Counted from the stretch's first letter, positions 1-6,580 are shown. The stretch is DNA of 14,840 bases from Baffinella frigidus (GCA_026770585.1 MU646962.1:148662-163501); one strand, 5' to 3'. Made by a program: numbers and translations. The notes: generated from the letters alone by a model not told the origin.

Positions 1-98
<98 letters not shown>

Positions 99-138
99 AG
101 AGAGAAAGTGAGTGTGTGTGTGTGTGAGAGAGAGAGAG
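1..138. repeat. AT microsatellite grading into GA/GT repeats
   Basis: Positions 1-94 are pure AT dinucleotides. They pass into GA-rich, then GT, then GA repeats to about 138. The tract lies within the putative intron that follows the minus-strand exon at 245-144. Its true length may extend to the left of the window. Confidence 0.98.
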
Positions 139-143
139 CGGAC

Positions 144-245
144 CTGGACGACGTCACCCTCCTCAACAGCGATCTCGTGCTTACCCCCGCCCGAGAACCG
201 GAACCCCACGCGCGTCACGTCCGCCCGCGCGTCCGCCGAGAGGCC
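144..245 (-). CDS. Putative internal coding exon, unknown protein
   Basis: On the minus strand a 102-base open segment (34 codons, phase 0 at both ends) lies between an acceptor (ctctccaacag) and a donor (GTCCAG|gtccgc). It begins GLSADARADVTRVGFRF and ends AVEEGDVVQ. The composition is protein-like (mixed hydrophobic and charged, high GC at third positions), unlike the flanking AT/GA repeats and AT-richer DNA. The pattern suggests a small beta-rich segment, but I recognise no family. If the exon at 704-618 is real, both are phase 0 and would join in frame across a 372-base intron. The gene would continue left, out of the window. The exon call rests only on splice signals and composition. Confidence 0.4.
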
Positions 246-504
246 CTGTTGGAGAGAAGAGTGCGTTTATTGCGGATCGAAAGGCAAGTTTCGATACTTC
301 CGATCGACCAGTCATCGTTTTTATTTGTTTTGGCATTTTGGTGAGTCAAAGAGAGAGGTTTGCTTTATTGAAGAAGTACAAGTTCGGTGTTTCCGTTGTT
401 GTTTCTGTGTCGTGCCCTCGGATCAACACGCGCGGGTGAAAACAGCACGCGTCGGCTTGTCCAGGGCGGAGCGTACAACCAGGCGGCGTTCTCCCATTTT
501 CGCG

Positions 505-606
505 AATCGCGTGTGAGACGAGTGTATCTTATAATTACCAATCACGTGTGAGACGAGTGTTATCTTCAGAATTATCAATCGCGTGTGAGACGGGTGTTAT
601 TCGCAG
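505..606. repeat. Three tandem copies of a ~36-bp repeat
   Basis: Units begin near 505, 540 and 577 with AATCRCGTGTGAGACGRGTG followed by an AT-richer tail. Spacing is 35 and 37 bases with a few mismatches. The array lies inside the putative intron between the exons at 704-618 and 245-144. Confidence 0.85.
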
Positions 607-617
607 AGAGTGGGTAC

Positions 618-704
618 CTTGGGTGGCGAGTGGGCCCGCTCGGCCCGGCGCCACGCGGGAGAGGCGCCTGCCGCCCAGCTCTGCAGCGACGCCGCGCCTG
701 CCAT
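618..704 (-). CDS. Putative first coding exon, unknown protein
   Basis: A minus-strand ATG at 704-702 opens a 29-codon segment starting MAGAASLQSWAAGASPAWRR. It ends at 618 with AAG followed by a GT donor (gtaccc), in phase 0. Ala, Arg and Trp are common and there is no clear signal peptide or domain. A CACGTG hexamer lies just upstream of the ATG (709-714), and a larger motif cluster follows at 740-945. The next candidate exon, 245-144, also starts in phase 0. The start was chosen because the frame opens here and the segment ends in a usable donor. Other frames are also open in this GC-rich stretch, so the call is tentative. Confidence 0.28.
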
Positions 705-739
705 CGAGCACGTGTGCATCGTCAGCCGTGTCAGCGTTG

Positions 740-945
740 TCTGACAAAGTGTCAGCACGCGCAGGCTGCCGACACACGCTGGGCCGGTCTCGGGTTTGTT
801 GTGTATAGCTTCTGAGATAGCTTCGTTTTTCAGGTACTTGGGTGCTTCCGCATGTCGTCAGCTTGCGCGTGCTGACACGCACGCTGCTGTAGCGTGCGTG
901 TTGCTGACACGTGCTGACACGTGCTGACACGTGCTGACACGCACA
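740..945. promoter_or_regulatory. GCTGACA/TGTCAGC cluster with three CACGTG boxes 10 bp apart
   Basis: TGTCAGC or GCTGACA occurs many times in both orientations. At 901-940 the decamer TGCTGACACG repeats four times, creating CACGTG palindromes at 908-913, 918-923 and 928-933, i.e. one per helical turn. The cluster lies upstream of the putative minus-strand start at 704. CACGTG is the E-box/G-box core bound by bHLH and bZIP factors in other eukaryotes. A regulatory role here is inference, and it may simply be a minisatellite. Confidence 0.4.
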
Positions 946-1443
946 CGCCCCTCCGTCCACCAGAGAGAGAACCCAGGGTCATGCAGCCCTGTCCATCTCC
1001 ACCCTCAACCCTAACCCCGGGAGCGTGTGGGGCAGGTAGATTGGCTGGCGGCACAGAGCGCAGATAGCATGAATTCGCCCAAGTGCCAGTGACAATATCT
1101 CTCTCTCTCTGGGGGAGGTGAGGGAAATGTTCACCAAAAAGATAAACAAGCTGCATGCCGCCGTGTCCATCTAAACTTGGCACCGTAACCTCGGCAGGGT
1201 GTGGGGGAAGTCCGCCATCGAGCGAGGATGTCATTGGATCTTAATGAGTTTTGAAAACTTTCACCTGAATCCTAAGGGAACTGGACGTTTGAATGAAAAA
1301 GCTGAGGCCGGATTCTGGCCTCAACTTTTAAACGAACCCCCGGGTGCCTCGATAGCGGTAGGGGGGGTGGAGTGCCTGACGGAGCGGAGGCAGGACGACC
1401 AGCAGGGTAGCTTTTCTGCGCCACGCGGTGCGGCGTCCCCTGC
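946..1443. other. No supported gene
   Basis: Reading frames are short or overlap in several phases with no convincing splice-bounded exon. There is a short CT run near 1098-1110 and a short CCCTAA-like piece near 1004-1018. I see nothing else assignable. Confidence 0.5.
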
Positions 1444-1519
1444 CAATTTCCCAACGTCAACTTGTCAAATTTTCCCAATGTGACTTTCCCGCGTCAAGTT
1501 TTCCCAATGTGACTTTTCA
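1444..1519. repeat. Degenerate tandem repeat, TTTTCCCAATGTGACTTT unit
   Basis: Three diverged copies of a ~25-bp unit (TTTCCCAAYGTSAMTT) run head to tail. The two right-hand copies share TTTTCCCAATGTGACTTT exactly. The array abuts the 33-bp hairpin repeat at 1511. Confidence 0.75.
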
Positions 1520-1543
1520 ATAGACCCTTTCCCGGTCTAGCGT
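1511..1543. repeat. Dispersed hairpin repeat, copy 1
   Basis: The core TCAATAGACCCTTT...GGTCTAGCGT is shared with 2012-2045. AGACC and GGTCT form a short stem around a 7-base loop. The two copies lie 500 bp apart in direct orientation. Confidence 0.75.
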
Positions 1544-2011
1544 CCCGTGCCGGTGATGGTACAGGTCAATCAAAACACACAACTGACTTGATAACACCTA
1601 CCGACGTTACAACTAGTGCAGCTGACATGGTCTCTCTGCCGGACCTCATCCGGGAACATGTTCAATTCAAAATAAAATGGCCCATCAAACCGGATTCTGG
1701 ACCTAACTAAATTTACTGAGGGCCCTAATTAACCTTCGAACAACTCCTATGAACAAATAGGGATTCACTTTCTTTTAAATCAAACATGTCCCCGGATTAG
1801 ACCCCAACGACCCGTGCGTCAACCTCCCCAACCACGCCAGATTCTTGTAAGGGGTCGACAAAAGTCGATTTCCCCTCCAGGCAGTGATTTTCAAAAGTCA
1901 ACAACCGTTCCCTGAGGCGGTTTAAAAAAACCACCCCCCTTGAACTCTCTAGCGTGGCAGCGCTACACTGTGTGCCCTGCCCATCGCCCCCTCCTTCAAC
2001 GTTCCCCAGGG
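1544..2011. other. No supported gene between the two hairpin repeats
   Basis: This is AT-richer sequence with several stops in all frames. AAAGTC-type motifs occur near 1860 and 1893. I see no exon, terminal repeat or coding bias. The stretch could be the body of a small non-autonomous element flanked by the direct hairpin repeats, but no target-site duplication is visible. Confidence 0.4.
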
Positions 2012-2045
2012 CGACGTTTCAATAGACCCTTTTCAGGTCTAGCGT
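2012..2045. repeat. Dispersed hairpin repeat, copy 2
   Basis: Same core as 1511-1543, with AGACC...GGTCT preserved and the loop changed from CTTTCCC to CTTTTCA. Stem conservation with loop change hints that the stem may matter, though two copies are too few to show it. Confidence 0.75.
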
Positions 2046-2086
2046 GGTTGAGGGTTCATAGATCAGGGTTTAGGGTTTGGGGCTTA

Positions 2087-2522
2087 GGGGGCACTTGCGA
2101 GGAGGCTCCAAGAGGGGCACGAGTGACAGGGGCTCGTTGCCCCATCCAGGATGGCAGGATGGCGGAGAGGGAGGCGGAAAGGGGTGGGGTTGGGGGGGCG
2201 GGTCACGGCTCCATCCCCACAGCCCACTCGATATTGAAGGAATGAGAGAGGAGGGGGCACCTGCGAGGAGGCTCCGACAGTGGCACGGGTGACAGGGGCG
2301 CGTTGCCCCATCCAGGGCGGCATGCCGGCAAGGGCGAGAGGGGCGGCGGGGACGGGGAAGTCTCGGGTTGTAGGCTCGAGGGTCAGGTTGTGAGCTCGCC
2401 TCGAGTCTCGAGACAGGGCGTGACGGGGCGACGCTCGAGGCTCGCCGGTAGGGGAGAGGGGGGCGGGGGCACCTGCGAGGAGGCACCGACAGGGGCGCGG
2501 GTGACAGGGGCACGTTGCCCCG
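2087..2522. repeat. Three direct copies of a ~60-bp GC-rich repeat
   Basis: Copies at 2087-2150, 2253-2316 and 2465-2522 share GGGGGCACYTGCGAGGAGGC and later GTGACAGGGGC and CGTTGCCCC. Spacing is about 166 and 212 bases. The reading frame is not kept between copies: the first and third share a plus frame, while the second is shifted. The long frames across this region are therefore best explained by GC richness, not by coding. A short TTTAGGG-like piece (about 2066-2085) precedes the first copy. Confidence 0.85.
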
Positions 2523-2629
2523 CGGCGGACATGGTTCCGCCCGAGGGGAGGCCGCGCTCTGGGTAAAGCTTCAATGTCGCCTCCATCACACTCGCCCTGC
2601 CGGGAGGGTTTGTGGTTGAGGGGATGGCG

Positions 2630-2748
2630 TTTAGGGTTTAGGGTTTAGGGTTTGGGGTTTAGGGTTTGGGGTTTAGGGTTTGGGGTTTAGGGTTTAGGGT
2701 TTAGGGTTTAGGGTTTAGGGTTTAGGGTTTAGGGTTTAGGGTTTAGGG
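2630..2748 (+). repeat. Interstitial telomere block (TTTAGGG)17
   Basis: Seventeen consecutive 7-base units. Fourteen are TTTAGGG and three are TTTGGGG (starting 2651, 2665 and 2679). The last nine units are perfect. Non-telomeric DNA lies on both sides, so this is an internal block and not a chromosome end. It identifies the telomere type as the plant/algal/alveolate heptamer. Confidence 0.98.
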
Positions 2749-2850
2749 TTTTGAGTTCAGAGTTTCAGAACTGGGGCCGTGCATGGTTTAGGGAATGACG
2801 GCGGGTTCGAATCAATGGTAAGGTCCTCAGGGCACGAAAAGAGGGGAGAC

Positions 2851-2940
2851 CGTTGGAGCTCTTTGAAGCGGCGGACGTCCTCAGCACGCTCCGCGCGCTC
2901 TGCCCACTGATGCACCCTTCGCGTCTGCCCCTCCCGCACT
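2851..2940 (-). CDS. Putative coiled-coil exon (VREGQTRRVHQW family, best copy)
   Basis: The acceptor ccccgcag precedes a 90-base open segment whose reading continues to a CG|gtctcc donor. It has one leading and two trailing bases, i.e. symmetric phase 2. Residues read VREGQTRRVHQWAERAERAE, then DVRRFKELQ. It is strongly charged with an alpha-helical, heptad-like pattern. Two related but decayed copies start at 3106 and 3006 in the same phase and follow very similar acceptors (gcag|AGTG). The donor is weak and could lie elsewhere. Confidence 0.45.
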
Positions 2941-3005
2941 CTGCGGGGCGAGACGGAGGGAGATATTCACATAGGGACACGTGCACTGTAAAACCTGTCT
3001 CTCAC

Positions 3006-3106
3006 TCTGCACACCCACAGAGCGACACTTGCATTGTAAAGCCGATGCATCTCCAGTGTATGCCCAGACCCACTGCTGCACACGCCACGTCCGCCCCCCT
3101 CTCACT
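3006..3106 (-). pseudogene. Two decayed copies of the VREGQTRRVHQW exon
   Basis: At 3106 an acceptor (gcgcag) is followed by VRGGRTWRVQQWVWAY, aligning residue by residue with the exon at 2940-2851, then losing the charged half. At 3006 another acceptor (gtgcag) is followed by VRDRF, then a stop after a few codons. The intervening sequence carries repeated TGCAYTGTAAARCC motifs. This looks like tandem duplication of an acceptor plus exon start, followed by decay. Confidence 0.5.
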
Positions 3107-3349
3107 CTGCGCACCCGCATTGGTCGATTACTGGTCATTAAACGGGTGTAGAAACAATCTGTGTTCTCCTGATAATAATGGCAAAAAAATGCCAGAGGGG
3201 CATATGCACTGCAAAACCGACGAATGCCACGTGTCGACACCGGTGCACCGGTGCATCACGCCTGATACTCCAGACCCCCCCGGGCACTTGCGCCTGAGCT
3301 TGTCACCACGGCGATCAAAAACAGACGCGGGATGGAATGCCGGTTTCAT

Positions 3350-3515
3350 AGGGTAACGGCCTATACTCAGGGTGGTTAAGCCCGCGGTGTCGACTACGGT
3401 AGGCCGTAGGGCCCCTAGGCCCGGGTTTCTCGTAGTAGCCCTACGACAGCCCCACGGCGTACCGTAGTCAATACCGTAGGCACAACTACCCTGATTGATG
3501 TTGGGCCGTTACCCT
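3350..3515. mobile_element. 166-bp terminal-inverted-repeat element (MITE-like)
   Basis: Perfect 12-bp ends AGGGTAACGGCC and GGCCGTTACCCT bracket the element. Similarity between the arms continues inward (CAGGGTGGTTAAGCC against CAGGGTAGTTGTGCC; GACTACGGTAGGCCGTAGGGC against a matching right arm), so it could fold into a long hairpin. It has no coding capacity. Related left halves lie at 3992 and 6165. No clear target-site duplication is visible, so the superfamily is not assigned. Confidence 0.75.
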
Positions 3516-3585
3516 GTCAGGGTTTGGGGCAGGACCGCTCGCGCCAGTGGGTATCTGTAGCTATCGAAATCTTGGGCTTAGTGCT

Positions 3586-3632
3586 TAAGGTTTGGGTTTT
3601 AGGGTTGAAGGTTTAGGGTTTAGGGTTGAAGG
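3586..3632 (+). repeat. Degenerate telomere-like island
   Basis: Repeats of GGTTTAGGG and GGGTTGAAGG variants. A further short piece (GTTTAGGGTTTGGGG) lies at 3676-3690, immediately downstream (minus-strand sense) of the exon at 3799-3698. Confidence 0.8.
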
Positions 3633-3697
3633 TGCCTCCCGCGGAAAGAAGAGTTCCCCCGAGAGACGGTTCGATGTTTAGGGTTTGGGGGGTGGGG

Positions 3698-3799
3698 TTA
3701 GAACCGGTCGCGCCAGGCAGTCTCGATGGTGCGGACAGCTCGATTCCGCCTCTCCTCAAGTTCCTTCTCGAGTTTCGCCACCGCCCTCCTCTCCTCCAT
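3698..3799 (-). CDS. Putative coiled-coil exon, best copy of the VEER family, possible C-terminus
   Basis: The acceptor cacggcag is followed by MEERRAVAKLEKELEERR and then NRAVRTIETAWRDRF and a TAA stop at 3700-3698, 33 residues in all. The Leu/Ala positions fit a heptad, and the segment is rich in Glu/Arg. No obvious GT donor precedes the stop except within the exon (GAGCT|gtccgc). It may therefore be a terminal exon or may splice earlier. Relatives on the same strand start at 3964, 4080, 4186, 9826, 10118 and 10302, all in phase 0 after CGGCAG/CGGGAG-like sequences. Confidence 0.5.
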   Translation of the reverse strand: MEERRAVAKLEKELEERRNRAVRTIETAWRDRF

Positions 3800-3861
3800 C
3801 TGCCGTGGGATTATGGCTTAGTGTTCGTGTTAGCACTCAGGCTGTATCCGCCTCGCGCTCT

Positions 3862-3972
3862 AGCGCTGCTTCACCGGGTTGACAGACTAGCCAGACTACT
3901 ACCCAGCTGACATTCGGGGTCTGTGGTAGCAAGTCAGCCTCGCCATCGCCCACCGCTCCTCCACCTGCCGCC
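3862..3972 (-). repeat. Duplicated intron-exon unit, copy 1 (with truncated VEER exon)
   Basis: This 111-bp stretch matches 4093-4193 over nearly its whole length, including GCTGCTTCACCGGGTTGACA and GCCTCGCCATCGCCC. Inside it, on the minus strand, an acceptor at 3965 (ggcggcag) leads into VEERWAMARL (3964-3935), homologous to MEERRAVAKL at 3799. The helix then breaks off and reaches a stop. I read it as a truncated exon copy with the adjoining intron. Confidence 0.7.
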
Positions 3973-3991
3973 ATCATACCCCTCCGATTTA

Positions 3992-4065
3992 ATAGGGTTA
4001 CGGCCTAAATTCAGGGCAGCTAAGCCTCAACGGTATTGATGACGGTAGGCCGTAGGACGTCCTGC
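3992..4065. mobile_element. Left-half relative of the 166-bp TIR element
   Basis: AATAGGGTTACGGCCTAAAT, then TCAGGGCAGCTAAGCC and GACGGTAGGCCGTAGG, match the left arm of the element at 3350. The right arm is absent. The copy ends directly against a short minus-strand VEER exon fragment (MEERSAG from an acceptor at 4080), which it appears to interrupt. Confidence 0.65.
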
Positions 4066-4080
4066 GCTTCGCTCCTCCAT
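4066..4080 (-). pseudogene. VEER-family exon start cut off by a TIR-element fragment
   Basis: The acceptor ccaatccag is followed by ATGGAGGAGCGAAGC (MEERS), matching the start of the 3799 exon. Homology stops where the element-like sequence at 3992-4065 begins. Confidence 0.4.
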
Positions 4081-4092
4081 CTGGATTGGAGC

Positions 4093-4193
4093 AGCGCTGC
4101 TTCACCGGGTTGACAGACTACTACCAAGTTGACATGCAGGGTCTGTGGTGGCAATTCAGCCTCGCCATCGCCCTCCGCCCTTTCACCTCCCGC
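4093..4193 (-). repeat. Duplicated intron-exon unit, copy 2 (with truncated VEER exon)
   Basis: Second copy of the unit at 3862-3972. It carries ten bases fewer, mainly through loss of one of two CAGACTA-type repeats. On the minus strand GGGAG is followed by VKGRRAMARL (4186-4157), again aligned with the VEER exon and again ending in stops. Confidence 0.7.
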
Positions 4194-4424
4194 CAACACA
4201 CCACGCCAGGTCACACATCTGAATGTAAGCTTGAGGCTCCCCCTTATAAACAAAATCCTGGTACAAATGAAAAAAAATGCCAAGGAACTTACGAATCCAG
4301 ATCTGTTTCGTTAGAAATCGGCGGCGCCCTACGTGCAAGGCACATCATGCTCTGCTCAGCCGCCATCCCACACAGCGGACTAGGAAGGCATTTCGTGAAT
4401 GACCCATACGTGGATACTATGTAA

Positions 4425-4450
4425 ACCCTACGGTGGGCGATCCGTAGGGG
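4425..4450. repeat. Dispersed ~26-bp repeat, copy 1
   Basis: ACCCTACGGTGGGCGATCCG followed by TAGGGG; 9925-9950 is the same with a handful of transitions. The GTAGG content recalls the TIR-element family at 3350, and it may be another fragment of it. Confidence 0.6.
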
Positions 4451-4601
4451 CGTCGGGATATTTCTAGGGCTGTCCCAACGGAAATCGCCGGATGGTGGGC
4501 ATGTTTCTCCCTCGTAGCGTTTGGCACGACACTCCATGCAGAAGAAGAAAAAGAAGAAGAAGACAATCCATCACTACGCCGCGCTGAACCACACTTCACC
4601 A

Positions 4602-4642
4602 CTCATTCTGAAATGATTTAAACCTGATGCTGAAATACCTCA
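4602..4642. repeat. Dispersed 41-bp repeat, copy 1
   Basis: CTCATTCTGAAATGATTTRA then ACYTGATGCTGAAATRCCTCA, shared with 5847-5887 with only a few mismatches and in the same orientation, 1245 bp apart. Confidence 0.85.
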
Positions 4643-4742
4643 CAGACATCTGTGCTGCAATCACCCCGGGAGTATTCTGCGGGTGCAAAACCATAGCCCA
4701 GACACTCTAGCTCCCAACCCCTCTCCACCAAGTGACACACAC

Positions 4743-4788
4743 CTTGATCGACAGCATCACAGCCAGGATGTGTTTCGCCCTACGGAGA
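4743..4788 (-). CDS. Putative micro-exon
   Basis: A 46-base minus-strand segment between gaaacccag and an AAG|gtgtgt donor reads LRRAKHILAVMLSIK, with one leading base and phase 0 at the end. It is amphipathic and helix-like. It is too short for confidence, and supported only by the two splice signals and a good donor. Confidence 0.25.
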
Positions 4789-4825
4789 CTGGGTTTCAGC
4801 AGCCACACAGAGGGCTTCCAAGGAA

Positions 4826-4851
4826 ATTTCGACCAGCAATCTGGTCGAAAT
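4826..4851. other. Perfect 11-bp inverted repeat, 4-base loop
   Basis: ATTTCGACCAG, loop CAAT, CTGGTCGAAAT. It could form a stable hairpin in DNA or RNA, or serve as a dyad protein-binding site. It lies in AT-richer sequence between candidate exons. Confidence 0.9.
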
Positions 4852-4890
4852 ATCGGTTAATTGGATGTCTTCGTACCGAGCAATTCTGAG

Positions 4891-4953
4891 TTAGTACCAC
4901 GCACATAAATGTAACGACCCTGATTAGTACCACAAACATAAATGAAACGACCT
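4891..4953. repeat. Two tandem copies of a ~33-bp unit
   Basis: TTAGTACCACRMACATAAAT followed by GWAACGACC occurs at 4891 and 4924. Confidence 0.85.
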
Positions 4954-5029
4954 TATAAATAGTAATTAGCAGCACCAACATTAACAGACACGTTGAGGGT
5001 GCACTGTGTGGAAAGGGGCGGGGGGGCAC

Positions 5030-5113
5030 ATCAAGCTTGTTGACAGCACGGCGCGAGGCGAAGGTAGCCTCCAACATCTTCTCCTTGCGCACCACCGCCC
5101 TGGTTCGCGCCCC
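5030..5113 (-). CDS. Putative coding exon, charged helical segment
   Basis: The acceptor aaaatctgcag precedes an 84-base, 28-codon segment ending GAT|gtgccc, phase 0 at both ends. It reads GARTRAVVRKEKMLEATF and then ASRRAVNKLD. The charge and Ala/Leu spacing resemble the other minus-strand coiled-coil exons, and length and phase match that class. I see no second copy in the window. An earlier donor (GCT|gtcaac) is possible. Confidence 0.45.
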
Positions 5114-5199
5114 CTGCAGATTTTGACCATTAATTTGACTATCAATGCACCTGTACACCCCCCTGGGTGGCGCCGTTCGAGCACAGCATGTCTCCTGAA

Positions 5200-5461
5200 C
5201 CAAACCCTCGAGGACTTGACGGACGGTAAGAGACACTGTCCTTGAGGCAATGGTTCAGGAGGTCTCGGCAGATCGGGTGGTGCACCCGAACCCCTCGTCC
5301 ATGTGTTAGTAAGGTTTACCCCAAACCCTGAACCCTACGTTTCTCACCGAGCGCGCACGTGATACCGCAAGCTTCACACCACCGCCCCACACCCGCTGGA
5401 ATCGCAGGGCAAACCCCACCCCTCGAGTCGCAGGGCAAAAACAAACAAGCGGACCTTCCCG
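5200..5461. other. No supported gene
   Basis: Contains a short telomere-like piece (CCCCAAACCCTGAACCCTA, about 5317-5335) and two copies of TCGCAGGGCAAA near 5402 and 5429. Nothing else assignable. Confidence 0.4.
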
Positions 5462-5791
5462 GTGCGCCGCGCCCGACACTTGTATGAGTCTAGAATTTTC
5501 ATCAAAAGTCAACTTGCCCAGGGGCAATTGACTTTAAGGTTTTTGCAATGCAAATTTGGTCACGTTACTGCCAAATCTAGCGGAAGCGAAACCTTCGTAG
5601 TCCACCGAGTGGAAGTTGATGGAACGATTGAGAAAAATCGGCGCGGGCGGTTCGCTCCACTTGGCAGAGCTCGAGTTCTATCTTCCCCGGATTTCCGGGG
5701 ATCATTTCAAGCCAAGTACCCTAATCGTTTAGATGGACATATCATCGAAGGCCCCGGTGGCTGCCAAGTCGCGCGCAGCAAGAGACCCTAG
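5462..5791 (+). CDS. Uncertain plus-strand ORF, 109 residues
   Basis: This is a continuous frame with mixed, non-repetitive composition and balanced codon use. It includes stretches such as ETFVVHRVEVDGTIEKNRRG and IIEGPGGCQVARSKRP before the stop. I recognise no domain. The N-terminal part overlaps the AAAGTCAA hairpin at 5505-5535, which argues that at least that part is not coding. There is no promoter, neighbour or splice evidence. It may be a chance frame or a fragment of a decayed element. Confidence 0.18.
   Translation: MRRARHLYESRIFIKSQLAQGQLTLRFLQCKFGHVTAKSSGSETFVVHRVEVDGTIEKNRRGRFAPLGRARVLSSPDFRGSFQAKYPNRLDGHIIEGPGGCQVARSKRP
5505..5535. repeat. AAAGTCAA...TTGACTTT inverted repeat
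   Basis: AAAGTCAACTTGCCC pairs almost fully with GGGGCAATTGACTTT. The same AAAGTCAA/TTGACTTT words recur at 5957-6026. Confidence 0.8.
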
Positions 5792-5846
5792 AGTAGGTTC
5801 CGTGTGTTGTTTCTATGCGTGCTCTTTCTATCTTGTGGCGAGGCCT

Positions 5847-5887
5847 CTCATTCTGAAATGATTTGAACTTGATGCTGAAATGCCTCA
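5847..5887. repeat. Dispersed 41-bp repeat, copy 2
   Basis: Matches 4602-4642 in the same orientation with a few transitions. Confidence 0.85.
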
Positions 5888-5956
5888 GCAAGCCTGATTC
5901 CAAAGTGCCTTTACGAGTCATTTTCACAAGTCATTTCAGAACCGATTGAGACTCCA

Positions 5957-6026
5957 AAAGTCAAGGATTTGCACCAAAGCCCCGGGGAATTGACTTTCGG
6001 TCAAGCCCCGGGGAATTGACTTTCGG
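5957..6026. repeat. AAAGTCAA/TTGACTTT repeat with two 26-bp tandem copies
   Basis: AAGCCCCGGGGAATTGACTT is present twice (from 5977 and 6003). An upstream CTCCAAAAGTCAA and the downstream TTGACTTTCGGAG form an outer inverted repeat. It resembles the hairpin at 5505. Confidence 0.8.
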
Positions 6027-6065
6027 AGACTAAACCGTGTGATGAGGAAGAGATATAAATCGCAC

Positions 6066-6143
6066 CTCGAAGAGTTTCTGGACGTTGTCGCGAGCCTCAC
6101 CGACATCCGCATTATGCGCGCGCGCCTGCTGCGCCGTCCTCGC
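6066..6143 (-). CDS. Putative coiled-coil exon (ARTAQQAR family, copy 2)
   Basis: A 78-base segment, 26 codons, phase 0 at both ends, between tgtggggcag and TTCGAG|gtgcga. It reads ARTAQQARAHNADVGEARDN and then VQKLFE. The start is shared almost base for base with 6478-6398 (GCGMGGACGGCGCAGCAGGCGCGC). Two homologous, in-phase segments that both follow good acceptors make coding more likely than chance. Ala/Gln/Arg-rich, with a helical heptad-like pattern. Function unknown. Confidence 0.55.
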
Positions 6144-6164
6144 CTGCCCCACATACTCTGCTTT

Positions 6165-6254
6165 AATAGGGTCACGACCTAAATGCAGAGTAGTTAAGCC
6201 TACGGAATTGACTTCTCTGGGCTGTAGGAGTTCCTAGCGCTTCTTCGAGAAACC
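6165..6254. mobile_element. Left-half relative of the 166-bp TIR element
   Basis: AATAGGGTCACGACCTAAAT then GCAGAGTAGTTAAGCC matches the fragments at 3992 and 3350. After that it diverges, although GCTGTAGGAGTTCCTAGCGC keeps some similarity. The right arm is missing. It inserts between the two ARTAQQAR exon copies. Confidence 0.6.
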
Positions 6255-6397
6255 CGGATCGAATGAGCAGTGTTGCGGTAGTGGGCGCTTAACAAAACTC
6301 TGAGCCGCATTCGTTGACAGACACCACACGGTACCCCACAGACACCACACAGTACCACACAGACGTCCGCGCCTGAAACCAATTGTCTACTTGTCAA

Positions 6398-6478
6398 CTC
6401 CACAAGACCGTCTCGCTCGGTCTCCGTCTGTTGGAGCGCCGCCGCATTCGTTAAGCGCGCCTGCTGCGCCGTCCGCGC
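6398..6478 (-). CDS. Putative coiled-coil exon (ARTAQQAR family, copy 1)
   Basis: The acceptor tgaccccgcag precedes ARTAQQARLTNAAALQQTE and then TERDGLVE, phase 0. The first eight residues equal the exon at 6143, and the downstream part has diverged at the sequence level but remains helical. The 3' boundary is unclear: no GT follows GAG at 6398, while GAGACG|gtcttg and GGTCTT|gtggag are earlier candidates. A third small scrap of the unit (AACGAATGCGGC) lies near 6305-6316. Confidence 0.5.
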
Positions 6479-6580
6479 CTGCGGGGTCAGGCATCAGGGT
6501 TTAGAAATTTGGCGCTTTACAAAATCCTGAACCCGCAGGCGCGGTGCGGCCCCACATGCGACGACGAGCTGGGCGGCCGT

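Larger units (their letters stand above)
4194..4742. other. No supported exon; assorted short repeats
   Basis: Holds ACCCTACGGTRGGCRATCYG (4425-4450, second copy 9925-9950), a (GAA)n tract at 4541-4562, and the 41-bp dispersed repeat at 4602-4642. Open frames here lack splice-bounded coding character. Confidence 0.5.

Noticed and set aside
830-1234. Minus-strand 134-residue open frame
   Set aside because: Half of it is the TGCTGACACG repeat translated, and the rest has no splice or homology support.
1511-2045. Hairpin direct repeats considered as ends of a small transposon
   Set aside because: Ends are direct, not inverted, no target-site duplication is visible, and the interior has no recognisable content; kept only as a repeat pair.
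2070-2513. A 147-residue minus-strand open frame, Pro/Arg/Ser-rich
   Set aside because: It runs through a GC-rich three-copy DNA repeat whose reading frame is not preserved between copies, and other frames are equally open.
2804-2813. GGTTCGAATC, identical to a tRNA B-box core
   Set aside because: There is no cloverleaf around it, and the only A-box-like word is too close upstream (telomere-like TGGTTTAGGG). No tRNA or convincing tRNA-derived SINE.
3862-4193. Two similar 100-bp units considered as long terminal repeats of a retroelement
   Set aside because: They are only about 120 bp apart, lack TG...CA ends and a primer-binding site, and contain exon-like sequence; simple segmental duplication fits better.
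5151-5194. Minus-strand segment ETCCARTAPPRGVY between AG and CAG|gtgcat
   Set aside because: Splice signals are present, but its end phase does not match the next exon (5113) and the composition is not convincing.
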